64,000 nucleotides of DNA from a virus: the IMG/VR virus record IMGVR_UViG_3300021425_003324, positions 1-64,000 of that record; one strand, given 5' to 3'. Below the pieces are notes generated by a model. That model did not search any database, was not told the DNA's origin, and saw nothing but the letters and a program-made list of their open reading frames with translations. A program made the position numbers and the translations under genes. Positions 41,297 to 49,982 of this stretch are shown in pieces (within the stretch, counting starts at the first letter, position 1; each line of letters starts with the position of its first letter).

Positions 41297-44200
41297 TTAT
41301 AAACCTGAAATTTCGCCAGTATTTTTAATCCTTAAAGGAATATATATAAATTCTAAAGCTTTTACGGGTTCGATTGCTATATCAATGTGCAACTCACCTC
41401 GGTCAATTCTAGCAGGTGTATTATTACTAGTATCACAAACAATTAAGTAATCATATATACCTCTAAGCGCAACAAGTTCTATAAAGATAGTTTCAATAAT
41501 CGCTTTAACTTCATCTCTTGTTTGTTGATCATTTGGCTCAAATAGATAAGGTTTAGTTGCAATTTTTAGCACTCCTCTTAAATATATGATTAACCTAGCA
41601 ACATTTATTCTATCTAAAGCACTTGCAGTTAATTGTCTAGTTTTTTGGCCATAAGTAATAAGCCCCGCTCCAGTTACAAATGTTATCGGATTAATGTTAT
41701 TTGTATACAATATGTCTCGTAAACCTTCATTAAGTGCAATTGCCTTAAACTCACCTTCATCAGTTATGTAACCTGTTGAGCTAGCGTTTGTTATTGTTCC
41801 TCGTCTTACACCAGCAGGTGCAAACCACGGATAAGATACTTGATCGCTAAGGGCTATGGTGCGCAACATCATATGACTAGGAGGTACAACAACATTATTT
41901 CCGAAATTGTCACTTGTAAATCCACTTGGGTAGTACATTCCAACGTATGGATCAGCAGTTACAACTCCGTTTATGTTGTCTTCTAATGCTAAATTTACAT
42001 TTGTAGCCCAATTATTTAACACAGTACCATTAGGTTGTAATCTAAACGGTGTATCAGCAATTATAAATGCGGACAAATTTCTATCATAGTTTAGTGACAC
42101 TAATTCATTAGTAAGCTCAGGATAACCTGGACAACTTAATAAATTAAATAATCTAGATTCATCGTCTCTTATATCTTGGTTGCTGTTAACTTCAGCTTGT
42201 AATCTTTGGACAACTACTTTTCTTTGAGCATGGCGACCAAAAGTTCCTGATCCGTCCTCTTGATTTCCTGACTCTGTTGTCCATCTAGCAGGAGCATAGT
42301 TACTCATTGATTCATCATTATATCTAATATTTTTTTCTGCAGTATCAATATAAGATTTTTGATATTTTTTCACATTAAATCCGCTACGTCTTGTGTTAAC
42401 CAATAACATTCCTTTTGGATATAATGCCGGATCTGGACTGTCTGGATCAACAAAATCACTTGATAATAAATCTTTTATATCTCCTGGTTCGTCGCTATTG
42501 CTCCCTGCAGTATTATATCTTGCGTCAGCAAATAATACACCTTCTTCAGTTGTTTGATCTGAAGTGTCTAATTCAAACCATCTTTTTACCAAAGGTAGAT
42601 CTGTTCTTGCTGCATTAAATTTATAAAGTTTAGGATAATTATCAATATCCGAAGTGTCAACCCAAAGGTCTCCAGTAACAAGTGCTGTATTGTCACTTTG
42701 TAACAATGGCATAGTTGCTGAAACAATAGGTCCTGCTGGATCTGTTTGCAAAGCAGTATCTACATTATAATAAGGACTTGCAGCACCTACAGCACCTCCG
42801 TTATACAATAGTCCTACAAACTCAGAACCATTATGGACTAAGATATCTATTTCGTCTACAGTTGAGCTATACCATAGTTGCCCTTCTTCTGTATCTCCTA
42901 ATGGTTGATCATCTGATGCTACATAAGTTAGTACATTCCATAAGCTTGCTTGCAAATACATAGCATTACTGTAACCTTGTTGGTAATATAAATTTGGTGT
43001 ACCATTAGCAGCATCAACATAAACAGTAAATCCTGCTGATGCTAAAACACTGTCAGTATCTACAAATTTAATTTCTCCACCTAGCGCATGACTTATCACT
43101 ACACGATTAGTATTAGTTACAGAAGCTGTAACATTAGGAACATTTGCATCGTTTATTGCACCAGCCAATAGTGTTGAATCTGTTGATAATCCGTTATATG
43201 TTGCAGTTACTGTAATTATATCGCTATAATTAGCAGTTGCTTTTTCAGTTCCTTGGATAGTAAATGATTTTGAACCAGCTCCAATTGACCCATCTATTAT
43301 AATACTGCCTGTAATCGTTGTAGGACCTGTGTCCATTCTTTTCATTAATTTATGTATAGCTGTTGGCAACGCTCCAGCTGATACATCGGTTTGCATATAG
43401 ACGTCAGTCATTTGCAGATTTGACCCACCTCCTGCAATGTCTAAATTATACAATGCTTCGGCGTTTGATTTGTAAACATTTACTGTGTTTGTGTCCCATA
43501 ATTTAACCGCATCATTCCAAGTTTTTAAATCTATTTTAATTCCTTGATTAGGTTCTGTTATTTTGATCCATACACTACCGGAAGGACGAGGTTGCGTAGC
43601 GGAAAGTTTATAATCTGGAATATCTGTATGCTTAGAAATTTGCAGTTTAGGCGGATAATAAGTGCCATCTGTAAAACCAATATCTGATTCCGGATCTATG
43701 TCAGCAGATGCAGTACTTGCTATTGCCATGGTCGTCCATTCTTGGTTATTCCAATAGCTATTAACATAAATTTCTAATTTACCGTTTACAGCAGCAGCCG
43801 ATACAACTGGAGTTAATGAAAAAACGGTGTTAATGGTGTCAGCAACGTCTGAAGCTGTATCCCCACTAGTAACATTAATAACCTGCGGGTCTCCTGATAA
43901 TGCATGACCCTCTGCACTTATAACAGTAATAGTAAATGATGCTGCCTGGACTCCTGATATTGTAAATACTTCGCTACCTTGTAGTGTAGGCCAGCTTTTA
44001 CTCCATGCTCCACTTCCTACTAGTACCCATGTTCCTGTATTATTCCTATAAAATGTTTTATTTAGTGTAGAGGTTGCAACAACAGCATATGAGCCCACGT
44101 TGCCAACACTTTTAGAAGGTATTACGCCTGAGAACCCGTTTGTTTCAACAGATCCTGTATTTGAAGTTAAAGAATCGTCAGTAATAACGATTGCTTTTTT

Positions 44201-44689
44201 GTATGTAAAATTTTGTCCTCCATTTAATATACTAGCTCCGTTCCATTCTTGCACACCCCAAATTGTAGTACTAGTGTCCAGCCAATAAGCACCATCGGTT
44301 GGATCAGATCCAGGTGCTGTAGAACTTGCCTCAATCTGATTTAGATCAATGTCTGCTCTTACTACCCATGCGCTGTTGGCTATTCCTAGATATGAATATG
44401 CTGCTTGCAGCCCATATTCGTTTAATTCGCTTGCATGTATCGGGTTGTTGTTGGCATCAATTTGGAATATCGGATCTCCAAATGTGTCAACTAAATCTCG
44501 TTGTGATGTAATCAAATAAGGTATTCCTGCATTTGCATTTAATGTTCCTCTTGCAATTCCTGTACCTGCACCATTAGGCTTGTTACTTGCCGTTGCAATA
44601 AACAGTGCCGGAACTGTTCCTTGTTGTGCTGGTATATAAAAACTCTCGTCAACAACTTTTACTTCTACTCCTGGTGATACTAGTGCCAT
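41297..44689 (-). CDS. 18: Tail sheath protein gp18
   Basis: 1130 residues, far longer than T4 gp18 (659). The N-terminus MALVSPGVEVKVVDES and the C-terminal part (VVPPSHMMLRTIALSDQ, PAGVRRG, LTASALDRINVARLI, PNDQQTRDEVKAII) are sheath hallmarks. The middle, about residues 100-800, is filled with Thr/Ser/Asn-rich beta domains, probably surface insertions on the contracted sheath. It contracts to drive the tube through the host envelope. GGAG precedes the ATG and a degenerate late element (CTAAATAC) lies in the short gap to the divergent HNH-like gene. Confidence 0.92.
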   Translation of the reverse strand: MALVSPGVEVKVVDESFYIPAQQGTVPALFIATASNKPNGAGTGIARGTLNANAGIPYLITSQRDLVDTFGDPIFQIDANNNPIHASELNEYGLQAAYSYLGIANSAWVVRADIDLNQIEASSTAPGSDPTDGAYWLDTSTTIWGVQEWNGASILNGGQNFTYKKAIVITDDSLTSNTGSVETNGFSGVIPSKSVGNVGSYAVVATSTLNKTFYRNNTGTWVLVGSGAWSKSWPTLQGSEVFTISGVQAASFTITVISAEGHALSGDPQVINVTSGDTASDVADTINTVFSLTPVVSAAAVNGKLEIYVNSYWNNQEWTTMAIASTASADIDPESDIGFTDGTYYPPKLQISKHTDIPDYKLSATQPRPSGSVWIKITEPNQGIKIDLKTWNDAVKLWDTNTVNVYKSNAEALYNLDIAGGGSNLQMTDVYMQTDVSAGALPTAIHKLMKRMDTGPTTITGSIIIDGSIGAGSKSFTIQGTEKATANYSDIITVTATYNGLSTDSTLLAGAINDANVPNVTASVTNTNRVVISHALGGEIKFVDTDSVLASAGFTVYVDAANGTPNLYYQQGYSNAMYLQASLWNVLTYVASDDQPLGDTEEGQLWYSSTVDEIDILVHNGSEFVGLLYNGGAVGAASPYYNVDTALQTDPAGPIVSATMPLLQSDNTALVTGDLWVDTSDIDNYPKLYKFNAARTDLPLVKRWFELDTSDQTTEEGVLFADARYNTAGSNSDEPGDIKDLLSSDFVDPDSPDPALYPKGMLLVNTRRSGFNVKKYQKSYIDTAEKNIRYNDESMSNYAPARWTTESGNQEDGSGTFGRHAQRKVVVQRLQAEVNSNQDIRDDESRLFNLLSCPGYPELTNELVSLNYDRNLSAFIIADTPFRLQPNGTVLNNWATNVNLALEDNINGVVTADPYVGMYYPSGFTSDNFGNNVVVPPSHMMLRTIALSDQVSYPWFAPAGVRRGTITNASSTGYITDEGEFKAIALNEGLRDILYTNNINPITFVTGAGLITYGQKTRQLTASALDRINVARLIIYLRGVLKIATKPYLFEPNDQQTRDEVKAIIETIFIELVALRGIYDYLIVCDTSNNTPARIDRGELHIDIAIEPVKALEFIYIPLRIKNTGEISGL

Positions 44690-44729
44690 GTTATTCTCCT
44701 ATTAGGCTAATTCTATTAATAGTATTTAG

Positions 44730-45137
44730 TTGGATTTAAGAAAAATTGAGTTGGATAACCAGTATAAAAAGGTATACAAAAGGTATGGTAAATATTATAT
44801 GAGACCTTTATGTATTTGTGGTTTTAGACCTGCAGCAATCAACTATAAAAAAAATAATAAAATATATTATAGGAAGAAATGCGATACTTGCTTGAAATCA
44901 TCAAGTCTAGGCGTAGGAATACCTAAGTGGAAATTTAGCGGATACACAAAAAAAAATTTTTGTGAAAAATGTAAATTTACTAGTCCGTATCCAGAACAAT
45001 TTAATGTCTATCATATAGATGGAAATTTACAAAATTGTAGATTTTCTAACTTAAAAACAATTTGTGCAAATTGTCAACGTATTTTACACAAAGAAGGAGT
45101 AAAATGGAAGCAAGGAGATTTAATACCAGATTTCTAG
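44730..45137 (+). CDS. HNH-like zinc protein of T4-like marine phages, 135 residues
   Basis: Starts with TTG at 44730 (the next ATG is residue 24). Four Cys pairs occur: C28/C30, C51/C54, C78/C81 and C112/C115. VYHIDGNLQNCRFSNLKTIC (94-112) follows the H-x-D-G-N and N-x-x-N-L pattern of HNH nucleases. It may cut DNA or act only as a zinc structural protein. I recall homologues beside the neck genes of cyanomyoviruses. It is plus strand between the minus-strand gp18 and gp13, overlapping the gp13 end by 4 bases. Confidence 0.65.
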   Translation: MDLRKIELDNQYKKVYKRYGKYYMRPLCICGFRPAAINYKKNNKIYYRKKCDTCLKSSSLGVGIPKWKFSGYTKKNFCEKCKFTSPYPEQFNVYHIDGNLQNCRFSNLKTICANCQRILHKEGVKWKQGDLIPDF

Positions 45138-45892
45138 CCTATAATAAATCCATATCCTGTACCGCCTGCAACTGCTGTAGAAATTTCTTGTTCTAATTTT
45201 TCCATTTCTGCTTGTGCTTCGGCTTTTAATGCATCACCATTCAGTTGTCCACCGCCTTGTGGTCCGGCTATTGTAGCAAATTTAGATCGTGCTTCGCCAA
45301 GCATCATTTTACACATTGCTAAAGCATAGTCTTTTATCCAAACATTACCCATATAATCACTTAATAATTGATCGTCTGGTCTGTAGTTATAACACTCTAG
45401 TAATAACGTTTCTTCTGCTCTAGGTCGTTGTAGTATTGTTAAGACATGACGTGTCCTATTCCAATTGAATTCTATAAAAGATCCAAACATCCTTCCTACA
45501 AGTTCTTGGAATTGACTAAAAAAATCATAGGTTGCTAAACCGCCTAAATTAGAACTTGCAAGTAAATAGGTATTTGTATATGCTAAGTTAAATGGCTCAA
45601 ATATACTACCACCGTCACCGCCGCCTGTTCTAGATCCTATACTTCGTCTAAATATGCGTCTTACCTCTAAAATTTCTTTTGGAAGTGTATAGGTGTTTTG
45701 ATCTACAATAGTTGGCATAAAAAAATAACTTTCTTCTGTACTATTTTCATTCCGTTGCCTATATCTTGATAAAGCTTTGTCTAATGCAGTTTCATAATGT
45801 ACAGGGTCAAGTTCTACATCTACCATTCCTCCACCTAACATGTTGTGAATGTAATCGTAAACTTCTTGTCTTAACGTAGCTATTTCAGTCAT
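45134..45892 (-). CDS. 13: Neck protein gp13
   Basis: 252 residues (T4 gp13 is 309). The helical start EVYDYIHNMLGGGMVDVELDP, the middle TYTLPKEILEVRRIFRRS, and NVWIKDYALAMCKMMLGEARSKF are typical of the head-to-tail connector proteins of this family. gp13 and gp14 seal the filled head and bind the tail. It diverges from gp14 through a shared 29-base palindromic promoter. AGGAG lies about 12 bases before the ATG. Confidence 0.85.
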   Translation of the reverse strand: MTEIATLRQEVYDYIHNMLGGGMVDVELDPVHYETALDKALSRYRQRNENSTEESYFFMPTIVDQNTYTLPKEILEVRRIFRRSIGSRTGGGDGGSIFEPFNLAYTNTYLLASSNLGGLATYDFFSQFQELVGRMFGSFIEFNWNRTRHVLTILQRPRAEETLLLECYNYRPDDQLLSDYMGNVWIKDYALAMCKMMLGEARSKFATIAGPQGGGQLNGDALKAEAQAEMEKLEQEISTAVAGGTGYGFIIG

Positions 45893-45906
45893 ATTTTTAG
45901 GTCTCC

Positions 45907-45935
45907 TATTGTATTTATCGACGATAAATACAATA
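45907..45935. promoter_or_regulatory. Perfect 29-base palindrome with divergent late promoters
   Basis: Two 14-base arms (TATTGTATTTATCG and its exact reverse complement) flank one central base at 45921. Each strand carries GATAAATA: 45923-45930 for gp14 and 45912-45919 for gp13. The last base is the A of the gp14 ATG. It is a two-way late promoter, and the hairpin could also affect polymerase or mRNA ends. Confidence 0.85.
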
Positions 45936-47101
45936 TGCCTAGAATATCTTTATACAAACCTACAAAAGGTAATGATTACAATTTTATAGATGCAAGAATT
46001 TTAGAAATGTTTACAGTTGGGGGGACCGATTTACATTTACACAAATATCTTGGTCCAAAAAATCCAAGCTTAGAAGAAAGTACAAATGATGTGCCGCATT
46101 ACGATGCTGTAAGAGAAACAAATATACAAGATTTGTTATTTTTAGAAAATCGTGATAGAAAATACGATGAAAACATCTATAGAATTCGCGGTATTTATAA
46201 TGTACAAGATATAGATTTTAATCTAAGTCAATTTGGATTATTCCTTAGTAATGATACAATATTTTTAACAGTTCATATAAACAGTGTGGTAAAAACCATT
46301 GGTAGGAAAATTATGAGCGGAGATGTGATTGAATTACCACATATGAAAGATGAGTATGCTGCAAATGACTTTCAAATTGCTTTAAAAAGTTACTATGTTG
46401 TTGAAGAAATAAGTAGAGCAGCAGAAGGATATAGTCCTACATGGTATCCTCATCTATATAGATTAAAATGTAAACAAATTGTTGATAGTCAAGAATTTAA
46501 AGATATATTAGATCTTCCAATGGATGAAGAAGCTCCTGCAGCAGGTAGTTTGAGAGACTTGTTATCAACATATGAAACGGACATGCAAATAAACGACGCT
46601 GTTGTTGCTCAAGCAGAAGTTAATGCTAAATTGTCTGGATATGATGTATCGCATTTATTTACTGTTGCAAGGAAAGAAGACGGCAGTGTAAATATTGTTA
46701 CTGCTGACATAACAACATTAGATGCAAGCACAATTAATGAATTAGCTGATCGTGTAATGCAAACCCCAGAAAGAAATGGATATATTGGATATTTAACTGG
46801 TGATGGTATACCACCAAATGGAGAATATTTCGGATATGGTATTGAATTTCCGGATGGAAGTATAGAAGGTGATTATTATTTACGTACAGATACAAAACCA
46901 CAACGATTGTTTAGATTTGATGGTTACCAGTGGAGAAAAATAGAAGATGTAAGTAGAATGACACTAAGTAATACAGATGATAGGCAAACGCACAGAACAA
47001 GTTTTGTGAATAATACAAATCAGACAACAATAGGAGATGAGACATTTGATGAACGGCAAAGCCTCAGTCAAGCTTTACGTGCAAAACCTGATAATGTCTA
47101 A
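45935..47101 (+). CDS. 14: Neck protein gp14
   Basis: 388 residues (T4 gp14 is 256). The conserved half includes MPRISLYKPTKGNDY, VGGTDLHLHKYLGP, IQDLLFLENRDRKYDE and FGLFLSNDTIFLTVH, then SGDVIELPHMKDEY. The last 180 residues are an extension with GDGIPPNGEYFGYG. gp14 partners gp13 in the neck. It lies on the plus strand, opposite to gp13, and its ATG begins 4 bases after a late element with no Shine-Dalgarno. Confidence 0.85.
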   Translation: MPRISLYKPTKGNDYNFIDARILEMFTVGGTDLHLHKYLGPKNPSLEESTNDVPHYDAVRETNIQDLLFLENRDRKYDENIYRIRGIYNVQDIDFNLSQFGLFLSNDTIFLTVHINSVVKTIGRKIMSGDVIELPHMKDEYAANDFQIALKSYYVVEEISRAAEGYSPTWYPHLYRLKCKQIVDSQEFKDILDLPMDEEAPAAGSLRDLLSTYETDMQINDAVVAQAEVNAKLSGYDVSHLFTVARKEDGSVNIVTADITTLDASTINELADRVMQTPERNGYIGYLTGDGIPPNGEYFGYGIEFPDGSIEGDYYLRTDTKPQRLFRFDGYQWRKIEDVSRMTLSNTDDRQTHRTSFVNNTNQTTIGDETFDERQSLSQALRAKPDNV

Positions 47102-47112
47102 GGATAGTAAGT

Positions 47113-48579
47113 ATGTTACATTTTTATGATGGTCAAATAAGAAGATATATTACACAGATTGTTAGGGTCTTTAGTAATTTTTCTCACAAAGATATAGATG
47201 GAAATATAAAGAAAATTCCTGTAGTTTATGGAGATTTGGCTAGGCAAGTAGGAAGTATTCTAAAAGATAATTCAGAATTAAAAATTTTAAGTGTTCCTAA
47301 AATGTCTGTTTACATAACGAACTTAGAAATGGATAGGCAAAGAACTGGTGACAGTACATTTGTTAGAAAAACAAATTTAGTCGAAAGAGAATACAATTCT
47401 ATAACAAAAGAATACAATAATAAAAAAGGCAAAGGCTATACTGTAGAAAAATTAATGCCAAGTCCCTACACGTTATCTGTGAATGTAGATATTTGGTCTA
47501 GTAATACAGATCAAAAATTACAAATACTTGAACAAATTTTAATGCTGTTCAATCCTAGTTTAGAAATCCAAACTACAGATAATTTTATTGATTGGACAAG
47601 TTTATCTGTTCTAAATTTAGATCAAATAAACTTTAGCAGTAGAAGTATAGGCGCTAGTACAGAAAGTGAAATAGATATTGCATCTTTAACATTGTCTACA
47701 CCTATCTATATTTCTATGCCTGTTAAGGTAAAAAAGCTTGGAATAATTCATCAAATAATCACAAGTATATTTAATGAGAGTGCAAATAATGTAGATTTAA
47801 ATTTAACTATGCCTGAATTATTAGCATATTCAGAAAATCGATTTAAGTCTGACGCAGTACATAAAATTGTTATAGATGAAAATGGAAATGAAATTGTAGA
47901 ATATGGAGACCTAACTGCATCTAAGGACTTAGTTGATTCGGTTGTAGCAACTACTGTAGGGAATTTGGATTTACTTGTCCTTGGCACTACAATAAAATTA
48001 TTAGATAAAACAAAACCTAATAGTAGTTTTAGTTGGATAGAATATTTTTTAAATTATCCAGAACAATATGTAGATAATATTACGGAAATTAGGTTATATC
48101 AAACTGTATACGAAAATGATATTATCGGTACCGTGTCGATAAATCCAAAAAATGCAGAAGAACTTTTTGTCGTGTGGGATATTGATTCTTTGCCAACAGA
48201 TTCAATTATATCTGGTCCAACAGGTAATAAAACTAAAATAGATTTTATAATTGATCCTACAAAAACAAATCCAGAAAATCTAAAATTTGTTGGGTTACGA
48301 TTAATACTTTTAGATAGTCCTTTAGGAGATTTAAATAATATTGACGGCCCCAACGGTTGGAAAAATAATGATAATTCAGATTTTTATGCTGATATTAATG
48401 ATATAGTCGAATGGGACGGAAGCAAATGGGTAATTGTTTTTGATGCAAGTGAGCATGTTGGAGATCCTGTTTACACTACAAACCTAAATACAAATGTCCA
48501 ATACAAATTTATAAACAACGCATGGGTATTGTCATACGAAGGTGAGTATCCAAATGGCAGTTGGCGTATCCAATTTTGA
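47113..48579 (+). CDS. 15: Tail sheath terminator gp15 with C-terminal extension
   Basis: 488 residues against 272 for T4 gp15. The first 260 match the family: MLHFYDGQIRRYITQI, KKIPVVYGDLARQVG, then LMPSPYTLSVNVDIWSSNTDQK and LQILEQILMLFNPSLEIQ. The ring this forms caps tube and sheath and binds the neck. Residues about 270-488 are an added beta-rich domain with a carbohydrate-binding look (IRLYQTVYENDI, then NGSWRI). AAGGA lies 9 bases before the ATG. Confidence 0.88.
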   Translation: MLHFYDGQIRRYITQIVRVFSNFSHKDIDGNIKKIPVVYGDLARQVGSILKDNSELKILSVPKMSVYITNLEMDRQRTGDSTFVRKTNLVEREYNSITKEYNNKKGKGYTVEKLMPSPYTLSVNVDIWSSNTDQKLQILEQILMLFNPSLEIQTTDNFIDWTSLSVLNLDQINFSSRSIGASTESEIDIASLTLSTPIYISMPVKVKKLGIIHQIITSIFNESANNVDLNLTMPELLAYSENRFKSDAVHKIVIDENGNEIVEYGDLTASKDLVDSVVATTVGNLDLLVLGTTIKLLDKTKPNSSFSWIEYFLNYPEQYVDNITEIRLYQTVYENDIIGTVSINPKNAEELFVVWDIDSLPTDSIISGPTGNKTKIDFIIDPTKTNPENLKFVGLRLILLDSPLGDLNNIDGPNGWKNNDNSDFYADINDIVEWDGSKWVIVFDASEHVGDPVYTTNLNTNVQYKFINNAWVLSYEGEYPNGSWRIQF

Positions 48580-48591
48580 TATAACTACTGT

Positions 48592-49044
48592 ATGAAGAAA
48601 ATTGTTTGTAGTGGGGCATTATTATATGCAAAAAATAGCCAAAGATTTTTATTCCTCCATAGAGCACAAGGTAAGAATGGTAATTTATGGGGACTTGCAG
48701 GCGGAACTAATGAGGCTAGTGAAACACCGTGGACAGGGCTTGTTAGAGAAATAAAAGAAGAAATAGGCTGCATTGATATTATTAAATCTATACCTTTAGA
48801 AACATTTGTTAGTAATGATGATTATTTTTTGTTCCATACATATTTGTGTATAGTTGAGAATGAATTTTTACCTATTTTAAATCAAGAACATGATGGATAT
48901 GCTTGGGTAAAACTTTCTATGTGGCCAAAGCCTTTACATCCTGGGTTACGAAACACATTAAATACAAAAATTAATCAAGCAAAATTACAAACAGTAATAA
49001 ATTTAATACAATTATTAGAAAAAAACAATGACGAACTCTGTTAA
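48592..49044 (+). CDS. Nudix hydrolase
   Basis: 150 residues. Residues 38-60 fit the Nudix box G-x5-E-x7-R-E-x2-E-E-x-G exactly (GTNEASE, then REIKEEIG). These enzymes hydrolyse nucleoside diphosphates linked to another group: mutated dNTPs, ADP-ribose, NADH, capped RNA or sugar nucleotides. Which one applies is not visible. It overlaps the cupin gene by 17 bases and heads the plus-strand accessory run. Confidence 0.88.
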   Translation: MKKIVCSGALLYAKNSQRFLFLHRAQGKNGNLWGLAGGTNEASETPWTGLVREIKEEIGCIDIIKSIPLETFVSNDDYFLFHTYLCIVENEFLPILNQEHDGYAWVKLSMWPKPLHPGLRNTLNTKINQAKLQTVINLIQLLEKNNDELC

Positions 49045-49384
49045 AAAAACTGCATGGGGGTATGAACTACATTGGGCAATGCAAAAAACTTACACTGGAA
49101 AAATTTTTGTTTTTGATAAAATTAGTAATACAGATATGATTTTTCATAAGCATAAAAACAAAAGTTTTTTTGTAAATAGTGGTAAATTTAAAGTTAGATT
49201 TGTTGATTTATCAAACGGAGATTTTAAAGAAACATCTTTAGACGAAGGCGGAACTATTGATATACCTGCATTCACACCGCATCAAATTTGTTGCACTACA
49301 AGCAATGGATCTATCAACGAAGTAAGCGATAGTAATAACGAAGAAGATATTTACATATTATTACAAGAAAAATTTATTAAATAA
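49028..49384 (+). CDS. Cupin-domain protein
   Basis: 118 residues. HKHKNKSFFVNSGKFKVRF (39-57) and IPAFTPHQICC are the two cupin motifs with their metal-binding His. The nearest family that I recall is the phosphomannose-isomerase type II cupin found in cyanophages. It could bind a sugar phosphate or a small acid. The start is inside the Nudix gene, and the stop overlaps the next ATG (TAATG), so it is tightly coupled on both sides. Confidence 0.78.
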   Translation: MTNSVKKTAWGYELHWAMQKTYTGKIFVFDKISNTDMIFHKHKNKSFFVNSGKFKVRFVDLSNGDFKETSLDEGGTIDIPAFTPHQICCTTSNGSINEVSDSNNEEDIYILLQEKFIK

Positions 49385-49650
49385 TGTTACCTATACTACT
49401 AAAAACTAATAGGATAATCCAAGATTTAAATTTTTATAAAATAAAAATTAGACAAATAAAAAATGATAAAGCTAGAGATAAAGCTGATCTTTTGTTAAAA
49501 AAATTAAAAGAATATATTGCTGATTTAGATCAAGCGCACAGAATTAGAACAGTAGGCGATTTACGACCAAATTTATTTACATATCATAGAGAACAAATTT
49601 ATAAAACGAGGATGTCATTAGATACTATAATTAAAGAAAATAACAAATGA
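49384..49650 (+). CDS. Small helical protein, 88 residues
   Basis: Charged helical protein (RQIKNDKARDKADLLLKKLKEY, shortened here: helix 22-44) with LRPNLFTYHREQIYKTRMSL in the C-terminal half. No motif recognised. TAATG and ATGA junctions join it to the cupin and parvulin genes. It may be an adaptor for one of its neighbours; function unknown. Confidence 0.62.
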   Translation: MLPILLKTNRIIQDLNFYKIKIRQIKNDKARDKADLLLKKLKEYIADLDQAHRIRTVGDLRPNLFTYHREQIYKTRMSLDTIIKENNK

Positions 49651-49982
49651 GTTTTCCGAGAGTTAGATGCAGTCATATTTTATTAAGTCATGCAGATGCT
49701 ATTGAATCTACCCATTCAAGAGATCTAGCATATGCAGTCATAGATGCAAAACGTATTATCCATGACTTACAAACTGGTGGAATATCATGGGCTACTGCCG
49801 TTAAGGAAAATAGTGCGTGTAATCGAAGTTGGTATAAAGATGGTGATTTAGGTTGGTTTGATTTAACAGATGGCGTATGCGAGGAGCTTTATTTTGCTGT
49901 AAATGCAGCGCCAAAAGACATATTACTAGACGAGCCTATTCAAACACCATATGGTATCCATATTATCGTAAGGACAGGGTAA
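49647..49982 (+). CDS. Parvulin-type peptidyl-prolyl isomerase
   Basis: 111 residues, one compact parvulin domain. RCSHILLSH (7-15), a middle WATAVKENSACNRS, GDLGWFD (68-74) and the end TPYGIHIIVRTG match the SurA/PpiC core. No signal peptide, so it acts in the cytoplasm. It may assist folding of the fibre and structural proteins that surround it. Phage-encoded parvulins are uncommon. Its stop overlaps the next start by one base (TAATG). Confidence 0.85.
   Translation: MSFPRVRCSHILLSHADAIESTHSRDLAYAVIDAKRIIHDLQTGGISWATAVKENSACNRSWYKDGDLGWFDLTDGVCEELYFAVNAAPKDILLDEPIQTPYGIHIIVRTG

Noticed and set aside
49877-49981. Upstream start for oxygenase-like protein 1
   Set aside because: The 35 extra residues are an alternative frame of the parvulin gene; TAATG at 49980-49984 gives the natural start.
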